Source: Rhizobium sullae
GTDB lineage: Bacteria > Pseudomonadota > Alphaproteobacteria > Rhizobiales > Rhizobiaceae
Direction: 5' to 3'
Length of the DNA stretch: 64,000 nt
Assembly: GCF_025200715.1 (NCBI RefSeq)
Contig: NZ_CP104143.1
Location: 1,302,001 to 1,366,000, forward strand
The stretch's first letter is position 1, and the number at the start of each line of letters is the position of its first letter. A program made the translations under genes and the position numbers. This document shows, one piece after another, positions 52,026 to 62,688 of the stretch. The notes beneath the pieces are model-generated. The model was given only the letters and a program-made list of their open reading frames with translations. It was not told where the DNA came from and did no database searches.

Positions 52026-54491
52026 ATGACTTCCTTGCCGCAGACTGCGTCCAGCATCGATCTTTCCGGTTCCTGGCAACTCACGTCAGCCGACGGCGAA
52101 GTCACCACAGTGATCACGCTTCCAGGCGACGTCCATACGGCGCTTCACGCAGCAGAACTCATTCCGGAACCCTATTTCGGCCGCAACGAAGAACAGGTGC
52201 AGTGGGTCGCGCACCGAGATTGGGCGCTCGAGCGGAGCTTCACGCTGCCGCAGAGCGACGGCGACTGGTATCTCGACATCGATTACCTCGACACCGTCGC
52301 CTCGGTCTTCGTCAACGGCTTCCTGGTGCTCGCGGCCGACAACTGCTTCCGCCGCTACCGGCCGGATGTGTCAAGCGTGCTGAAGGCCGGCAAAAACACG
52401 ATCCGCATCGTGCTGCATTCGAGTATCGCCGCCGGCGCTGAACGGCAGGCCAAACAGCCCTTTTACATTCCTTACCACCCTGGCAATTCACCGATCGCCA
52501 ACGGCAATATGCTACGCAAGCCGCAATGCCATTTCGGCTGGGACTGGAACACCGCGATCGCGCCGCTCGGGCTTTACGGTACGATCACGCTGAAGAAGCT
52601 CGAAACCGCGCGCATCGATCACGTCACGACCCGCCAGGCGCACAATCTTGACGGTAGCGTCGAGCTGCAGGTCACGGCAACGCTCTTTGCGAAGGATCCG
52701 GGCATCGTGCCGGTGCATTTTTCGCTGGATGGCGACCGTGTCCGGCTCGATGTCGGCGTCAGCGCCGGCGAGACGGTGGTCAATCATATCTTCCTTGTCG
52801 AGAAGCCGCGCCTCTGGTGGCCCGCCGGCAGCGGCGAGCAGGCGCTTTATGCGCTCGCTGTCGACCTGCCGTCAGATGAGGTGACGAAGCAGATCGGCCT
52901 TCGTACCGTCGAGCTCATCACCACGCCGGATGCCGCAGGCAGCCGTTTCGCCTTCAAGGTCAACGGCCGCGAAATCTTTTGCCGCGGCGCCAACTGGATT
53001 CCGGCGGATGCGCTCTTTTCACTGTCGTCGCCGGAGAAGACCGAAGACCTGCTGCAATCGGCAAAAGCAGCCAACATGAACATGATCCGTGTCTGGGGCG
53101 GCGGCTTCTACGAGCACGACTGGTTCTACGATCTGTGCGATCGCCTCGGCCTCATGATCTGGCAGGATTTCATGTTTGCCTGCAATCTTTACCCGTCGAC
53201 TGAGGATTTCCTCGATGGAGTCGCGCTCGAAGTCGACTACCAGGTCAAGCGGCTCTCCTCCCATCCGTCGATCGCGCTCTGGTGCGGCGACAACGAGCTG
53301 GTTGGCGCGCTCACATGGTTCGATGAACCGAAGAAGAACCGCGACCGCTACCTCGTCTCCTACGACCGGCTGAACCGCACGATCGAGCAGGCGATGAAGA
53401 AGGCGGCACCCGATGCCATCTGGTGGCCGTCCAGCCCGGCCTCCGGCTATCTGGATTTCGGCGATGCTTGGCACGCCGATGGCTCCGGCGACATGCACTA
53501 CTGGTCGGTCTGGCACGAGAACAAGTCGTTCGACAATTACCGTTCGGTGCGCCCGCGCTTCTGCTCGGAATTCGGATTCCAGTCCTACACGTCGCTTCCT
53601 GTCATCAAGACTTATGCCGACAAGAAGGACATGAACGTCGCGTCTCCGGTCATGGAATTGCACCAGAAGAACGCTGGCGGCAACGAACGCATCGCGGGCA
53701 CGATGTTCCGCTATTTTCGCTTCCCCAAGGACTTTCCGAACTTCGTCTATCTGAGCCAGATCCAGCAGGGGCTGGCGATCAAGACGGCGGTGGAGTACTG
53801 GCGGTCGCTCAAACCCCATTGCATGGGCACGATCTACTGGCAGCTCAACGACACCTGGCCGGTGGCGTCCTGGTCGAGCCTCGACTATGGCGGGCGCTGG
53901 AAGGCGATGCACTATCTCGTCAAGCGCTTCTTCCAGCCGGTCGCCGTCGCCGCCATCCCGTCCGAGGACGGCAAGTCGATCGGTTTCTCACTGGTCAACG
54001 ACACGCTTTCGGAAATCAGCGCCGACCTTTCGATTTCCATTCTGACGATGAAGGGCGAGCGCAGGCACCTGAAGGATGTCCAGGCCGTCTGTACCCCGGA
54101 TGCCGCCGTGACGGCATCGACGATCGATGTGTCGGACATTCCGGAAGGCACGCTGCTTGCCTGGCGCTTCACCGCGTCGAACGGCATGGGCGGCGAGGGG
54201 CACTACGTCCACGGCACCTACAAGGCGCTCGAATTGGAGCCTGCCGGTCTCCAGGTGACCCGTGAATATGTCGAGGAAGACGGCTCGATTTGCCTCAACG
54301 TCACTGCCAAGGGACTGGCGCTATTCGTGATGATCGAGACCGAGACGGATGGCAAATACTCCGACAACGCCTTCGATCTGGCGGCTGGCGAGACCCGCCG
54401 CATCCTCTTTACTCCGGCAAAACCGCTTGAAGGCAACACGCTGCCGGACTTCCGCTTCTACGACCTGCATTCCTGCCAGTCGGCAGATTGA
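52026..54491 (+). CDS. GH2 beta-mannosidase (821 aa)
   Basis: Domains of family 2: N-terminal sugar-binding beta-sandwich (LSGSWQLTSADGEV, then WYLDIDYLDTVASVFVNG), immunoglobulin-like middle and TIM barrel. The acid/base Glu is in WCGDNE, the nucleophile Glu in RFCSEFGFQSY, and RVWGGGFYEHDWFYDLCD is typical of beta-mannosidases. No signal peptide: it acts inside the cell on imported oligosaccharides, probably mannosides. Confidence 0.9.
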   Translation: MTSLPQTASSIDLSGSWQLTSADGEVTTVITLPGDVHTALHAAELIPEPYFGRNEEQVQWVAHRDWALERSFTLPQSDGDWYLDIDYLDTVASVFVNGFLVLAADNCFRRYRPDVSSVLKAGKNTIRIVLHSSIAAGAERQAKQPFYIPYHPGNSPIANGNMLRKPQCHFGWDWNTAIAPLGLYGTITLKKLETARIDHVTTRQAHNLDGSVELQVTATLFAKDPGIVPVHFSLDGDRVRLDVGVSAGETVVNHIFLVEKPRLWWPAGSGEQALYALAVDLPSDEVTKQIGLRTVELITTPDAAGSRFAFKVNGREIFCRGANWIPADALFSLSSPEKTEDLLQSAKAANMNMIRVWGGGFYEHDWFYDLCDRLGLMIWQDFMFACNLYPSTEDFLDGVALEVDYQVKRLSSHPSIALWCGDNELVGALTWFDEPKKNRDRYLVSYDRLNRTIEQAMKKAAPDAIWWPSSPASGYLDFGDAWHADGSGDMHYWSVWHENKSFDNYRSVRPRFCSEFGFQSYTSLPVIKTYADKKDMNVASPVMELHQKNAGGNERIAGTMFRYFRFPKDFPNFVYLSQIQQGLAIKTAVEYWRSLKPHCMGTIYWQLNDTWPVASWSSLDYGGRWKAMHYLVKRFFQPVAVAAIPSEDGKSIGFSLVNDTLSEISADLSISILTMKGERRHLKDVQAVCTPDAAVTASTIDVSDIPEGTLLAWRFTASNGMGGEGHYVHGTYKALELEPAGLQVTREYVEEDGSICLNVTAKGLALFVMIETETDGKYSDNAFDLAAGETRRILFTPAKPLEGNTLPDFRFYDLHSCQSAD

Positions 54492-54526
54492 TTTGAAGAA
54501 AGGGCACGAGGCCCGAGGAGAAAGTG

Positions 54527-55288
54527 ATGACGAAACTGAGTTTTCAGCTTTACAGCGCCCGCAATTTCCAACCCTATTCGACAATCTTCGAAAAGCTCGG
54601 CAAGGCCGGTTATTCGGAAGTCGAAGGTTTCGGCGGCATCTATGCCGAGCTCGATGATGCCGGTTTGAAGAGCCTGCGCGCCGATCTCGACAAGAATGGC
54701 CTCGTGATGGCAACTGGCCATTTCAGCCCGGATTTCCTCGAGAACAATGTCCAGCAGTCGCTGCTGATCGCCAAAACGCTCGGCATGGATTCGATCTACG
54801 CACCGCATCTTGCCGCAGACCAGCGCCCGGCGGACGGCGCCGGCTGGCTCGCCTTCGGCAAGCGCCTGCAGGAGATGGCCAAGCCCTACAAGGATGCCGG
54901 CTACGCGTTCGGCTGGCACAACCACGACTTCGAATTCGTGAAGCTTGCCGACGGTTCGCTGCCGATCGAGCGCATCTTCGAAGGCGCGCCCGGTATTTCC
55001 TGGGAAGCGGACATCGCCTGGGTCGTCCGCGGCGGCGGCGATCCCTTCGCCTGGATCGAAAAGCTTGGCTCCCGCATCACCGCTGTCCACGTCAAGGACA
55101 TCGCGCCGGTCGGCGAGAACAAGGACGAGGACGGCTGGGCCGATGTCGGTCACGGCACGCTTGCCTGGCCGAAGCTGATCGCGGCGCTGAAAGCCACCAA
55201 CGCGAAGCATTACGTCGTCGAACACGACAATCCGAGCGACATCGACCGCTTGATTGCCCGCTCGATCGCATCCTTCAAGACCTACTGA
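54527..55288 (+). CDS. Sugar phosphate isomerase/epimerase, xylose-isomerase-like TIM barrel (253 aa)
   Basis: The AP2Ec-type barrel with metal-binding residues in FGWHNHDFEFV (His, Asp), ISWEADIAWVV and AVHVKDIAPVG. ATG 54527 is chosen since GGAG lies 6 bases upstream. Following the mannosidase by 35 bases, it likely acts on a keto intermediate made by the neighbouring oxidoreductase. Confidence 0.88.
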   Translation: MTKLSFQLYSARNFQPYSTIFEKLGKAGYSEVEGFGGIYAELDDAGLKSLRADLDKNGLVMATGHFSPDFLENNVQQSLLIAKTLGMDSIYAPHLAADQRPADGAGWLAFGKRLQEMAKPYKDAGYAFGWHNHDFEFVKLADGSLPIERIFEGAPGISWEADIAWVVRGGGDPFAWIEKLGSRITAVHVKDIAPVGENKDEDGWADVGHGTLAWPKLIAALKATNAKHYVVEHDNPSDIDRLIARSIASFKTY

Positions 55289-55296
55289 GGCAAACC

Positions 55297-56430
55297 ATGA
55301 CCAAGGAACTTGGCGTCGGCATCATCGGATGCGGCAACATCTCCACGACCTACCTTTCGCTTGCGCCCCTTTTCAAGGGGCTGAAAATGCTCGCCTGCGC
55401 GGATATCAACGTGCAGGCGGCCGAACTGCGTGCCGAGGAATACGGCGTCACCGCCCAGACGATCGAGCAGCTTCTCGCCAATGACGAGATCGACGTCGTC
55501 GTCAATCTGACGATCCCCGATGCGCACTATCCGGTCTCGAAGGCAGCGCTTGAGGCCGGCAAGCACGTCTTTTCCGAAAAGCCGCTCGTTCTGACGCTGG
55601 AACAGGGCGAGGATCTGCGCCGCATCGCCAAGGAAAAGAAACTCTCCGTGGGCTGCGCGCCGGATACCTTCCTCGGCGGCGCGCACCAGCTTGCCCGCAA
55701 ATATGTGGACGAGGGTGGCATCGGCCGCATCACCTCCGGCTCCTGCTATGTCATGGGGCCGGGGATGGAGATGTGGCATCCGAACCCGGACTTCTTCTTC
55801 CTGCCGGGTGGCGGTCCCATCCTCGATATGGGGCCGTACTACATCGCCAATCTCATCAATTTCATCGGCCCGGTGAAGCGCGTCGGTGCGATTACGTCCA
55901 TGGCATCGGAGACGCGCACGATCACCAGCCAGCCGCGCCACGGCGAGACGATTCCGGTCAAGACGCCGACGACCGTCCAGGCACTGCTGGAATTCGTCAG
56001 CGGCGCGACGGTGACGCTGACGGCAAGCTGGGACGTCTGGTCGCATCGCCATGCCAATATGGAGCTTTACGGCACCGATGGCACCCTTTTCGTGCCGGAC
56101 CCGAACTTCTTCGGCGGCGCCGTCGAGGCCAGCGGGCGCGACAAGGAGATCAAGCCGCTTGAAGCCTGGGAGCATCCCTTCGGCAAGTTCAACCAGGAAA
56201 GCCCGCAGGGCCCGCGCGCCAACTACCGCACGGCAGGCCTTGCCGATATGGTGGCCGCGCTCATCGACGGTCGCGACGCTCGCTGCTCGCTTGAGCGCAC
56301 GCTGCATGGCGTCGATGTCATGACCTCGATCCTGAAATCGGGCGAGGAGGGCAGGTTCGTTGAACTGACGACGACCTGCACGCAGCCGGCCGCGCTCGGC
56401 ATCGAAGAGGCCCAGGCGCTCTTGAAGTAG
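55297..56430 (+). CDS. Gfo/Idh/MocA-family oxidoreductase (377 aa)
   Basis: NAD(P)-binding start LGVGIIGCGNISTTYLSLAP and the EKPL motif (HVFSEKPLVLTLEQG) with catalytic Lys, then PGGGPILDMGPYYIANLINF typical of this family. The pair of this enzyme with a sugar isomerase-like barrel suggests an oxidation route for a monosaccharide. It begins 8 bases after the isomerase. Confidence 0.92.
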   Translation: MTKELGVGIIGCGNISTTYLSLAPLFKGLKMLACADINVQAAELRAEEYGVTAQTIEQLLANDEIDVVVNLTIPDAHYPVSKAALEAGKHVFSEKPLVLTLEQGEDLRRIAKEKKLSVGCAPDTFLGGAHQLARKYVDEGGIGRITSGSCYVMGPGMEMWHPNPDFFFLPGGGPILDMGPYYIANLINFIGPVKRVGAITSMASETRTITSQPRHGETIPVKTPTTVQALLEFVSGATVTLTASWDVWSHRHANMELYGTDGTLFVPDPNFFGGAVEASGRDKEIKPLEAWEHPFGKFNQESPQGPRANYRTAGLADMVAALIDGRDARCSLERTLHGVDVMTSILKSGEEGRFVELTTTCTQPAALGIEEAQALLK

Positions 56431-56450
56431 ACCTCCAAAGGGCTATTTTC

Positions 56451-56475
56451 CGCGCGGGCTTTTCCAGCCCGCGCG
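56451..56475 (+). other. Intercistronic hairpin before the aldo/keto reductase gene
   Basis: CGCGCGGGCT and AGCCCGCGCG form a perfect 10-base stem with loop TTTCC, 20 bases after the oxidoreductase stop; no T-run directly follows. Confidence 0.5.
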
Positions 56476-56498
56476 CACTTTTCCAAAGGATCAGGACC

Positions 56499-57530
<1,032 letters not shown>

Positions 57531-57614
57531 GGAAACGGCAGCGTCCGGAAGGAAACGACCGGGCGCTGGCGAATTGAGTATGATGCACGTGCCGCATTCC
57601 GGAGGAGAAGTCTC

Positions 57615-59228
57615 ATGATCCGCAATCCCATTCTGCCCGGTTTCAATCCCGATCCATCCATCTGCCGCGTGGGAGAGGACTATTACATCGCGACCTCGAC
57701 CTTCGAATGGTATCCGGGCGTGCAGATCCACCATTCGCGCGACCTTGTGAACTGGACACTGGAGCGCCGTCCACTGGAGCGCCAATCGCAGCTCGACATG
57801 CGCGGCAATCCCGACAGCTGCGGCATCTGGGCGCCGTGCCTCTCCTATGCCGACGGGCAGTTCTGGCTGGTCTATACCGATGTCAAGCGCTTCGACGGCA
57901 ACTTCAAGGACGCGCATAACTACATCGTCACCTCGCCGACGATCGAGGGCGAGTGGTCGGAGCCAGTCTACGTCAACTCCTCGGGCTTCGATCCCTCGCT
58001 CTTCCATGACGATGACGGCCGCAAGTGGTTCCTCAATATGCAATGGAACCACCGCACGGAGAGCTATGGCGGCGCGCCGAAGCATCCGGCCTTTGATGGC
58101 ATCCTGCTGCAGGAATGGGACCCGGTCACGAAGGCGCTGAAGGGGCCGATCAAGAACATCTTCGCTGGTAGCCCGCTCGGCCTCGTCGAAGGCCCGCATC
58201 TCTTCAAGCGCAATGGCTACTACTATCTCACGACCGCTGAAGGGGGCACCGGCTATGACCATGCGGTCACCATGGCGCGTTCGCGCACCATTGACGGCCA
58301 CTATGAGATGCACCCGAACATGCATCTCATCACCTCCAAGGACAATCCGGAGGCCGTTCTGCAGCGGGCAGGGCATGGCCAGTATGTCGAGACGCCGGAC
58401 GGGCAGGTCTATCACACCCATCTTTGCGGCCGCCCGCTGCCACCGAAGCGCCGCTGCACGCTCGGCCGCGAAGCCGCCTTGCAGAAATGCGCCTGGAAGG
58501 AAGACGGCTGGCTCTATCTCGAAAATGGCACGGCGGTGCCAGACGTCGAGGTTCCGGGTCTGATGGGCGCAGTCTGCATCGAAAAGCCGGTTCGCACCGA
58601 ATACAGTTTCGATGGCGGCAAGCTGCCTGCAGATTTCCAGTGGCTGCGCACGCCGCGGCCGGAACGCATCTTCAACCTCACCGACCGCCCCGGCCATCTG
58701 CGCCTCATCGCCCGAGAAAGCATCGGTTCATGGTTCGAGCAGGCGCTCGTCGCCCGCCGTCAGGAGCATCACAGCTTCCGCGCCGAGACGGTCGTGGAAT
58801 TCGATCCCGACACCTACCAGCAGGTCGCCGGGCTGACGCATTACTACAATCGCCACAAGTTCCACGCCGTTGCCGTGACGCTGCACGAAAAGCTCGGCCG
58901 CTGCGCCACGATCCTTTCCTGCAACGGGGACTATCCGAACGGCCGCCTCAGCTTCCCCGCGGGCAGCGGCGTCGCCATTCCGGCGGGAGGCCGCGTCCAG
59001 CTTTCCATGGAAATCCGCGACAACGACCTGCGGTTCTTCTGGCAGACGGAAGGCAAGGGCGCCTGGCAACCTATTGGCCCGGTTCTCGATGCCGGTGTCG
59101 TCTCCGACGAGGGCGGGCGCGGCGAGCACGGCTCCTTCACCGGAGCCTTTACCGGCGTCTTCGCCTTCGACACATCGGGCCGCGCCAAGACGGCCGATTT
59201 CGATTGGTTCAATTACGAAGAGCTTTGA
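57615..59228 (+). CDS. GH43 beta-xylosidase / arabinofuranosidase type (537 aa)
   Basis: Five-bladed propeller with base Asp 13 in GFNPDPSICRVGEDYY, the pKa-modulating Asp in SGFDPSLFHDDDG, and acid Glu in LGLVEGPHLFKRNGYYYLTT. The C-terminal sandwich domain (from about 330) is like that of XynB3. No signal peptide. GGAGGAGAAGTCTC precedes ATG 57615. It widens the locus from mannosides to xylosides or arabinosides. Confidence 0.92.
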   Translation: MIRNPILPGFNPDPSICRVGEDYYIATSTFEWYPGVQIHHSRDLVNWTLERRPLERQSQLDMRGNPDSCGIWAPCLSYADGQFWLVYTDVKRFDGNFKDAHNYIVTSPTIEGEWSEPVYVNSSGFDPSLFHDDDGRKWFLNMQWNHRTESYGGAPKHPAFDGILLQEWDPVTKALKGPIKNIFAGSPLGLVEGPHLFKRNGYYYLTTAEGGTGYDHAVTMARSRTIDGHYEMHPNMHLITSKDNPEAVLQRAGHGQYVETPDGQVYHTHLCGRPLPPKRRCTLGREAALQKCAWKEDGWLYLENGTAVPDVEVPGLMGAVCIEKPVRTEYSFDGGKLPADFQWLRTPRPERIFNLTDRPGHLRLIARESIGSWFEQALVARRQEHHSFRAETVVEFDPDTYQQVAGLTHYYNRHKFHAVAVTLHEKLGRCATILSCNGDYPNGRLSFPAGSGVAIPAGGRVQLSMEIRDNDLRFFWQTEGKGAWQPIGPVLDAGVVSDEGGRGEHGSFTGAFTGVFAFDTSGRAKTADFDWFNYEEL

Positions 59229-59230
59229 AG

Positions 59231-59737
59231 ATGGCACCCGATATCATTATTGAGCCGATCGCCGTCCGGCACATCGAGAACTATCGCCTGGCTGTCGACG
59301 TTGTCGCGCGCGAACGCAGATATCTAACCTTCCTGGAGGCACCGCCGCTCGAAGACACGCGGAAATTCGTTCTCGGCATGATCGAGAACAAGCATCCGCA
59401 GTTCGTCGCGGTGAAGGATGGCGAGGTGATCGGCTGGTGCGATATCCGCCGGCACCTCTTTCCGTCGCATGCGCACCGGGGATCGCTCGGTATGGGCATC
59501 ATCCCTGCCCACCGCGGACAAGGCCTCGGATTGCGCCTCATGGAGACGACGTTGAAGCAGGCGAGGGAATGCGGAATCAGACGCGTTGAGCTCAGCGTCC
59601 ATGCCGACAATGCCCGCGCAATCCGCCTCTACGAGAAGGTCGGCTTCGTCAGCGAGGGCGTAAGCAAGGACGCCGTTCATATTGATGGCCGCTATCTCGA
59701 CGTCGTCAATATGGCTTTGATCTTCAGTCAGGCTTGA
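59231..59737 (+). CDS. GNAT-family N-acetyltransferase (168 aa)
   Basis: The acetyl-CoA-binding motif is LGMGIIPAHRGQGLGLRLM (Q/R-x-x-G-x-G/A form), followed by VELSVHADNARAIRLYEKVG and FVSEG. Similar to RimI/YhhY-type enzymes. ATG starts 2 bases after the GH43 stop, so it is part of the same run, though a role in sugar use is not obvious. Confidence 0.88.
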   Translation: MAPDIIIEPIAVRHIENYRLAVDVVARERRYLTFLEAPPLEDTRKFVLGMIENKHPQFVAVKDGEVIGWCDIRRHLFPSHAHRGSLGMGIIPAHRGQGLGLRLMETTLKQARECGIRRVELSVHADNARAIRLYEKVGFVSEGVSKDAVHIDGRYLDVVNMALIFSQA

Positions 59738-59885
59738 ATGCGCGGCCGCTTTAAAATGTGAAGCTAAAATATAAGCATATGCTCGTAAGCTTCGATTTTC
59801 ATTACGAAAGTTTAACTTAATTTTCAGATTAGGTTCACCTTCGCAGGCCTAGTTTCGGGGCGTATTCAGCACAAGGGATCCCCCG

Positions 59886-60200
59886 ATGAAAAAGATATTC
59901 GCAGCCCTGCTTTCCGCCTCCTTCCTGCTTACGCCGATTGCTTTCGCATCGCAGGCGAGTGCCGCCGAACACCGCCGACCGGTCATCGTCGAGAAGAAGG
60001 TCGTTGTCCACAAATACCGCTGGACGAAGGGTCATCGCATGACCGCCGCAGAGCGCCGGCACATGGCCGAGGTCCGCGACTACCGCCGCTACCGCCTGTC
60101 GCCACCGCCGCGCGGCTACCGGTGGGTCAGGGCCGACAACGACTTCCTGCTCATCGGCATCACGAGCGGCATCGTCTCGAGCATCATCGCGGCTCGATGA
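59886..60200 (+). CDS. RcnB-like periplasmic protein (104 aa)
   Basis: A signal peptide ends near ASQASA-A. The mature part is basic and contains the RcnB pattern DYRRYRLSPPPRGYRWVRAD, then NDFLLIGITSGIVSSIIA. RcnB modulates nickel/cobalt export in E. coli; in rhizobia the family is large and mostly uncharacterised. The promoter region 59738-59885 is AT-rich. Confidence 0.82.
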   Translation: MKKIFAALLSASFLLTPIAFASQASAAEHRRPVIVEKKVVVHKYRWTKGHRMTAAERRHMAEVRDYRRYRLSPPPRGYRWVRADNDFLLIGITSGIVSSIIAAR

Positions 60201-60373
60201 GCGAGTGACTTTGGGAGAGGCGCGGGTTGCCTGACCCAGCCCTAACTTAAATGAACCACCTTTGGGCTCTAAAGTCGCTCGCAGCAAAACGCTGCGGGCA
60301 GCTTGACCTGCAGCAGAAGAAGACTGTTGCGCGACCACTGCCGACCATGGCCGCAGTCCTCCGAGAGGAAATC

Positions 60374-60805
60374 ATGGAGCCCAGCGTAAGGAAGCTCTTC
60401 CAGCGATACGAGAGCCTTTTCAATCGGTCCCTCGGCGGCGACACAAACATGGACGAAGTCGCATCGCTTTATGCTTCCGAGTTCATAGGTGCCGCGCCTG
60501 CCGGAGTTATGACCGGGAAGAACGACGATCAATTCAAGCAAGCCATGGCGCAAGGCTATCAGCGCTATCGGGCGATAGGGACGAAGGAGATGCGGATGCG
60601 TAATGTCCGCCTCTCGCCCATAGACGCGCATCATTGCGTGGCCCGTGTTGCTTGGACGGCAACCTATGCCCGCAAGGATCAACCGGATGTAGCGATAGAT
60701 TTTGATGTTCACTACTTCGTCCAAGAGCTGGATGGGGAGCCGAAAGTATTCGGCTGGGTGTCAGGCGACGAGCAGGCGCTTTTAAGGAAGCACGGCATCA
60801 TCTGA
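60374..60805 (+). CDS. NTF2-like/SnoaL-like domain protein (143 aa)
   Basis: The alpha+beta cone fold is suggested by MDEVASLYASEFIGAAPAGV and WTATYARKDQPDVAIDFDVH, then YFVQELDGEPKVFGWVSGDE. Such proteins bind small ligands or act as isomerases; no catalytic set is clear. ATG 60374 has AGAGGAAATC upstream; earlier ATG 60251 lacks a ribosome site. Confidence 0.7.
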   Translation: MEPSVRKLFQRYESLFNRSLGGDTNMDEVASLYASEFIGAAPAGVMTGKNDDQFKQAMAQGYQRYRAIGTKEMRMRNVRLSPIDAHHCVARVAWTATYARKDQPDVAIDFDVHYFVQELDGEPKVFGWVSGDEQALLRKHGII

Positions 60806-60841
60806 AGTCCGACCGACCACTCGAGCCCAGAACGGCCTTTG

Positions 60842-61492
60842 TCAGCCGGAGGATGCGGCGGTGAACACCGCCAACTGAGCGTCGAAAGCACGCTTGTAGG
60901 CGGGCCGCGCTTCACCGCGGGCGACATAGGCGGAGAGGTTTGGATATTCCTCCAGCAAACTCGATCCTTTCAACCTGCGCAGCACCGTCACCATCAGCAG
61001 GTCACCGGCGCTGAACGCGCCGTCGAGCCAATCGGCATCGCCAAGGCGACCGGAAAGGCTGCCCAGCCGTTTCCGGATGCTGTCCTCGAGAAAACGGAGG
61101 CGTTGCTCGTACCAAGGCTCGTCGCGCTCGAGGATATTGGCGAGGGCGCGGTCGAAGATCGGCGGCTCCAGCGTGTCGAGCGCGGCAAACATCCATGTGA
61201 TCGCGCGCGCCCGGGCATTCGCATCGTCTGGCAACAGGCCCGCATGGCGCTCGGCGATATGGAGCACGATCGCCCCCGACTCGAACAGGGCGAGATCGCC
61301 TTCTTCGTAGGTTGGAATCTGCCCGAACGGTTGAAGCGCGAGATGCGCGGGTTCCTTCATCGCTTTGAACGAAAGAAGACGAACCTCGTAAGGCTGGCCT
61401 ACTTCTTCGAGCGCCCAGCGAACGCGCATGTCACGCGCCAGACCCTTGCCGCGATCGGGCGACCGTTCAAATGCGGTAATCGTGATCGTCAT
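60842..61492 (-). CDS. Glutathione S-transferase family protein (216 aa)
   Basis: N-terminal thioredoxin-like domain with RVRWALEEVGQPYEVRLLSF and the conserved cis-Pro FGQIPTYEEGDLALFESGAI; C-terminal helical domain. The catalytic Ser/Tyr at the start is not certain (ERSPDRGKG). Single gene, convergent with the NTF2-like gene. Confidence 0.88.
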   Translation of the reverse strand: MTITITAFERSPDRGKGLARDMRVRWALEEVGQPYEVRLLSFKAMKEPAHLALQPFGQIPTYEEGDLALFESGAIVLHIAERHAGLLPDDANARARAITWMFAALDTLEPPIFDRALANILERDEPWYEQRLRFLEDSIRKRLGSLSGRLGDADWLDGAFSAGDLLMVTVLRRLKGSSLLEEYPNLSAYVARGEARPAYKRAFDAQLAVFTAASSG

Positions 61493-61717
61493 TTCTGTTC
61501 TCCGTAGCTTGTCTATCTTGAAGACGATTGGCTAAACGAGATTCCGACACTCCATGTCTGCGATCGTCGCTTCATCCGATGAATTTCTCCAGTTTGTATT
61601 GTCGCAGATCGTGGAATGGGATGCGGTCCTAGTTGCAAAGCAACTGCAGGCTTTTCTGGAGATTTTCTGGCGCGGATGTGCGAAAGTCGCGGAACGGCAC
61701 GCAAACAGGGCGGCAAC

Positions 61718-62455
61718 ATGTCGGTTTCTCAATCCAGGATTTGCAAGGGCTGCTGGGAGCAGATGCGTCTGCCGGTGCCTCTGCGCGGACCGGCTTCCAT
61801 TCCCTTCCGCGCCTTCGGCATCCGCCCGAGCCGGATGAATCCGAACACCTGCACGATTTGCGAACTCATGTTCACTCGCGTCATGAAAGCCCGCAAGATC
61901 ACGGTTGATGTGTCCGTGCTTTTTGCAGATCTGAGAGGCTATACGACGCTTTCGCAGTCGCTTTCGGCCGATGCCGTCTCGTCGCTGCTGGATGATTTCT
62001 ACGATGAATGTGCCACAGCCATTTGGGAATACGACGGCCTTCTCAACAAGACGGTCGGGGACGCCATCATGGCAATATTCAACTTTCCGATCCGCCGCCA
62101 GGACCACGCCGAATGCGCCGTGCGCGCCGCGCGGGAGATTCAGCGCCGCTGCCGGTTGCGTCGTGAACGTCACGTGGCTGAAGGCGCTGGCCTGGACGGA
62201 AGCGAACTCGGCATCGGTATCGGCATCGATTCGGGCGAGGCCAGCTTCGGAGAGTTCGGCCGATCGCATCGCGACCTCACTGCGATTGGAACGGTTGTGA
62301 ATACTGCCGCTCGCGCGCAGTCGGTTGCTGACGCCGGACGGATTCTCGTCACCAAGGCCGTTTGCGAACGGGCGCAGAGCCAAACGGCTGAAAGCGAAGG
62401 CCGGGCATACCACCTGAAGGGCTTTGAGACGCCGATTGAGCTTTACTCGATCTGA
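61718..62455 (+). CDS. Class III adenylate/guanylate cyclase with N-terminal zinc-ribbon-like Cys pairs (245 aa)
   Basis: Residues 1-60 hold two CxxC pairs (C9/C12 in ICKGCWEQ and C45/C48 in NPNTCTICELMF), which look like a zinc ribbon. The cyclase domain has metal Asp 71 in LFADLRGYTTLSQ, substrate Lys 111 and Asp 115 in NKTVGDAIMAIF, and later IGTVVNTAARAQS. So the catalytic set looks complete, unlike the cyclase near 2-4 kb. The start at ATG 61718 is uncertain; upstream frames lack the Cys pattern. Confidence 0.8.
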   Translation: MSVSQSRICKGCWEQMRLPVPLRGPASIPFRAFGIRPSRMNPNTCTICELMFTRVMKARKITVDVSVLFADLRGYTTLSQSLSADAVSSLLDDFYDECATAIWEYDGLLNKTVGDAIMAIFNFPIRRQDHAECAVRAAREIQRRCRLRRERHVAEGAGLDGSELGIGIGIDSGEASFGEFGRSHRDLTAIGTVVNTAARAQSVADAGRILVTKAVCERAQSQTAESEGRAYHLKGFETPIELYSI

Positions 62456-62688
62456 GCACCGTCGATGTCGGGTCGTTTGAATGCCGCGCATTTAAGAGCC
62501 GGGACCGTGACGCGCTTAGCCGGCCTTCCGTTTCCGACGCATCTTTTTGCGCTACAGATAGCCAAGCCTCCTTTGGCGAGCCTCCGCGGGACGCAGCCTC
62601 GTTATCAAGCGGCTCGCTCAGCCCCTCGATCGGCGGCAGCGGTTCGCATTCCTCGCAAACGCAACGGAACGGCTTGATTGCTGCGCTC

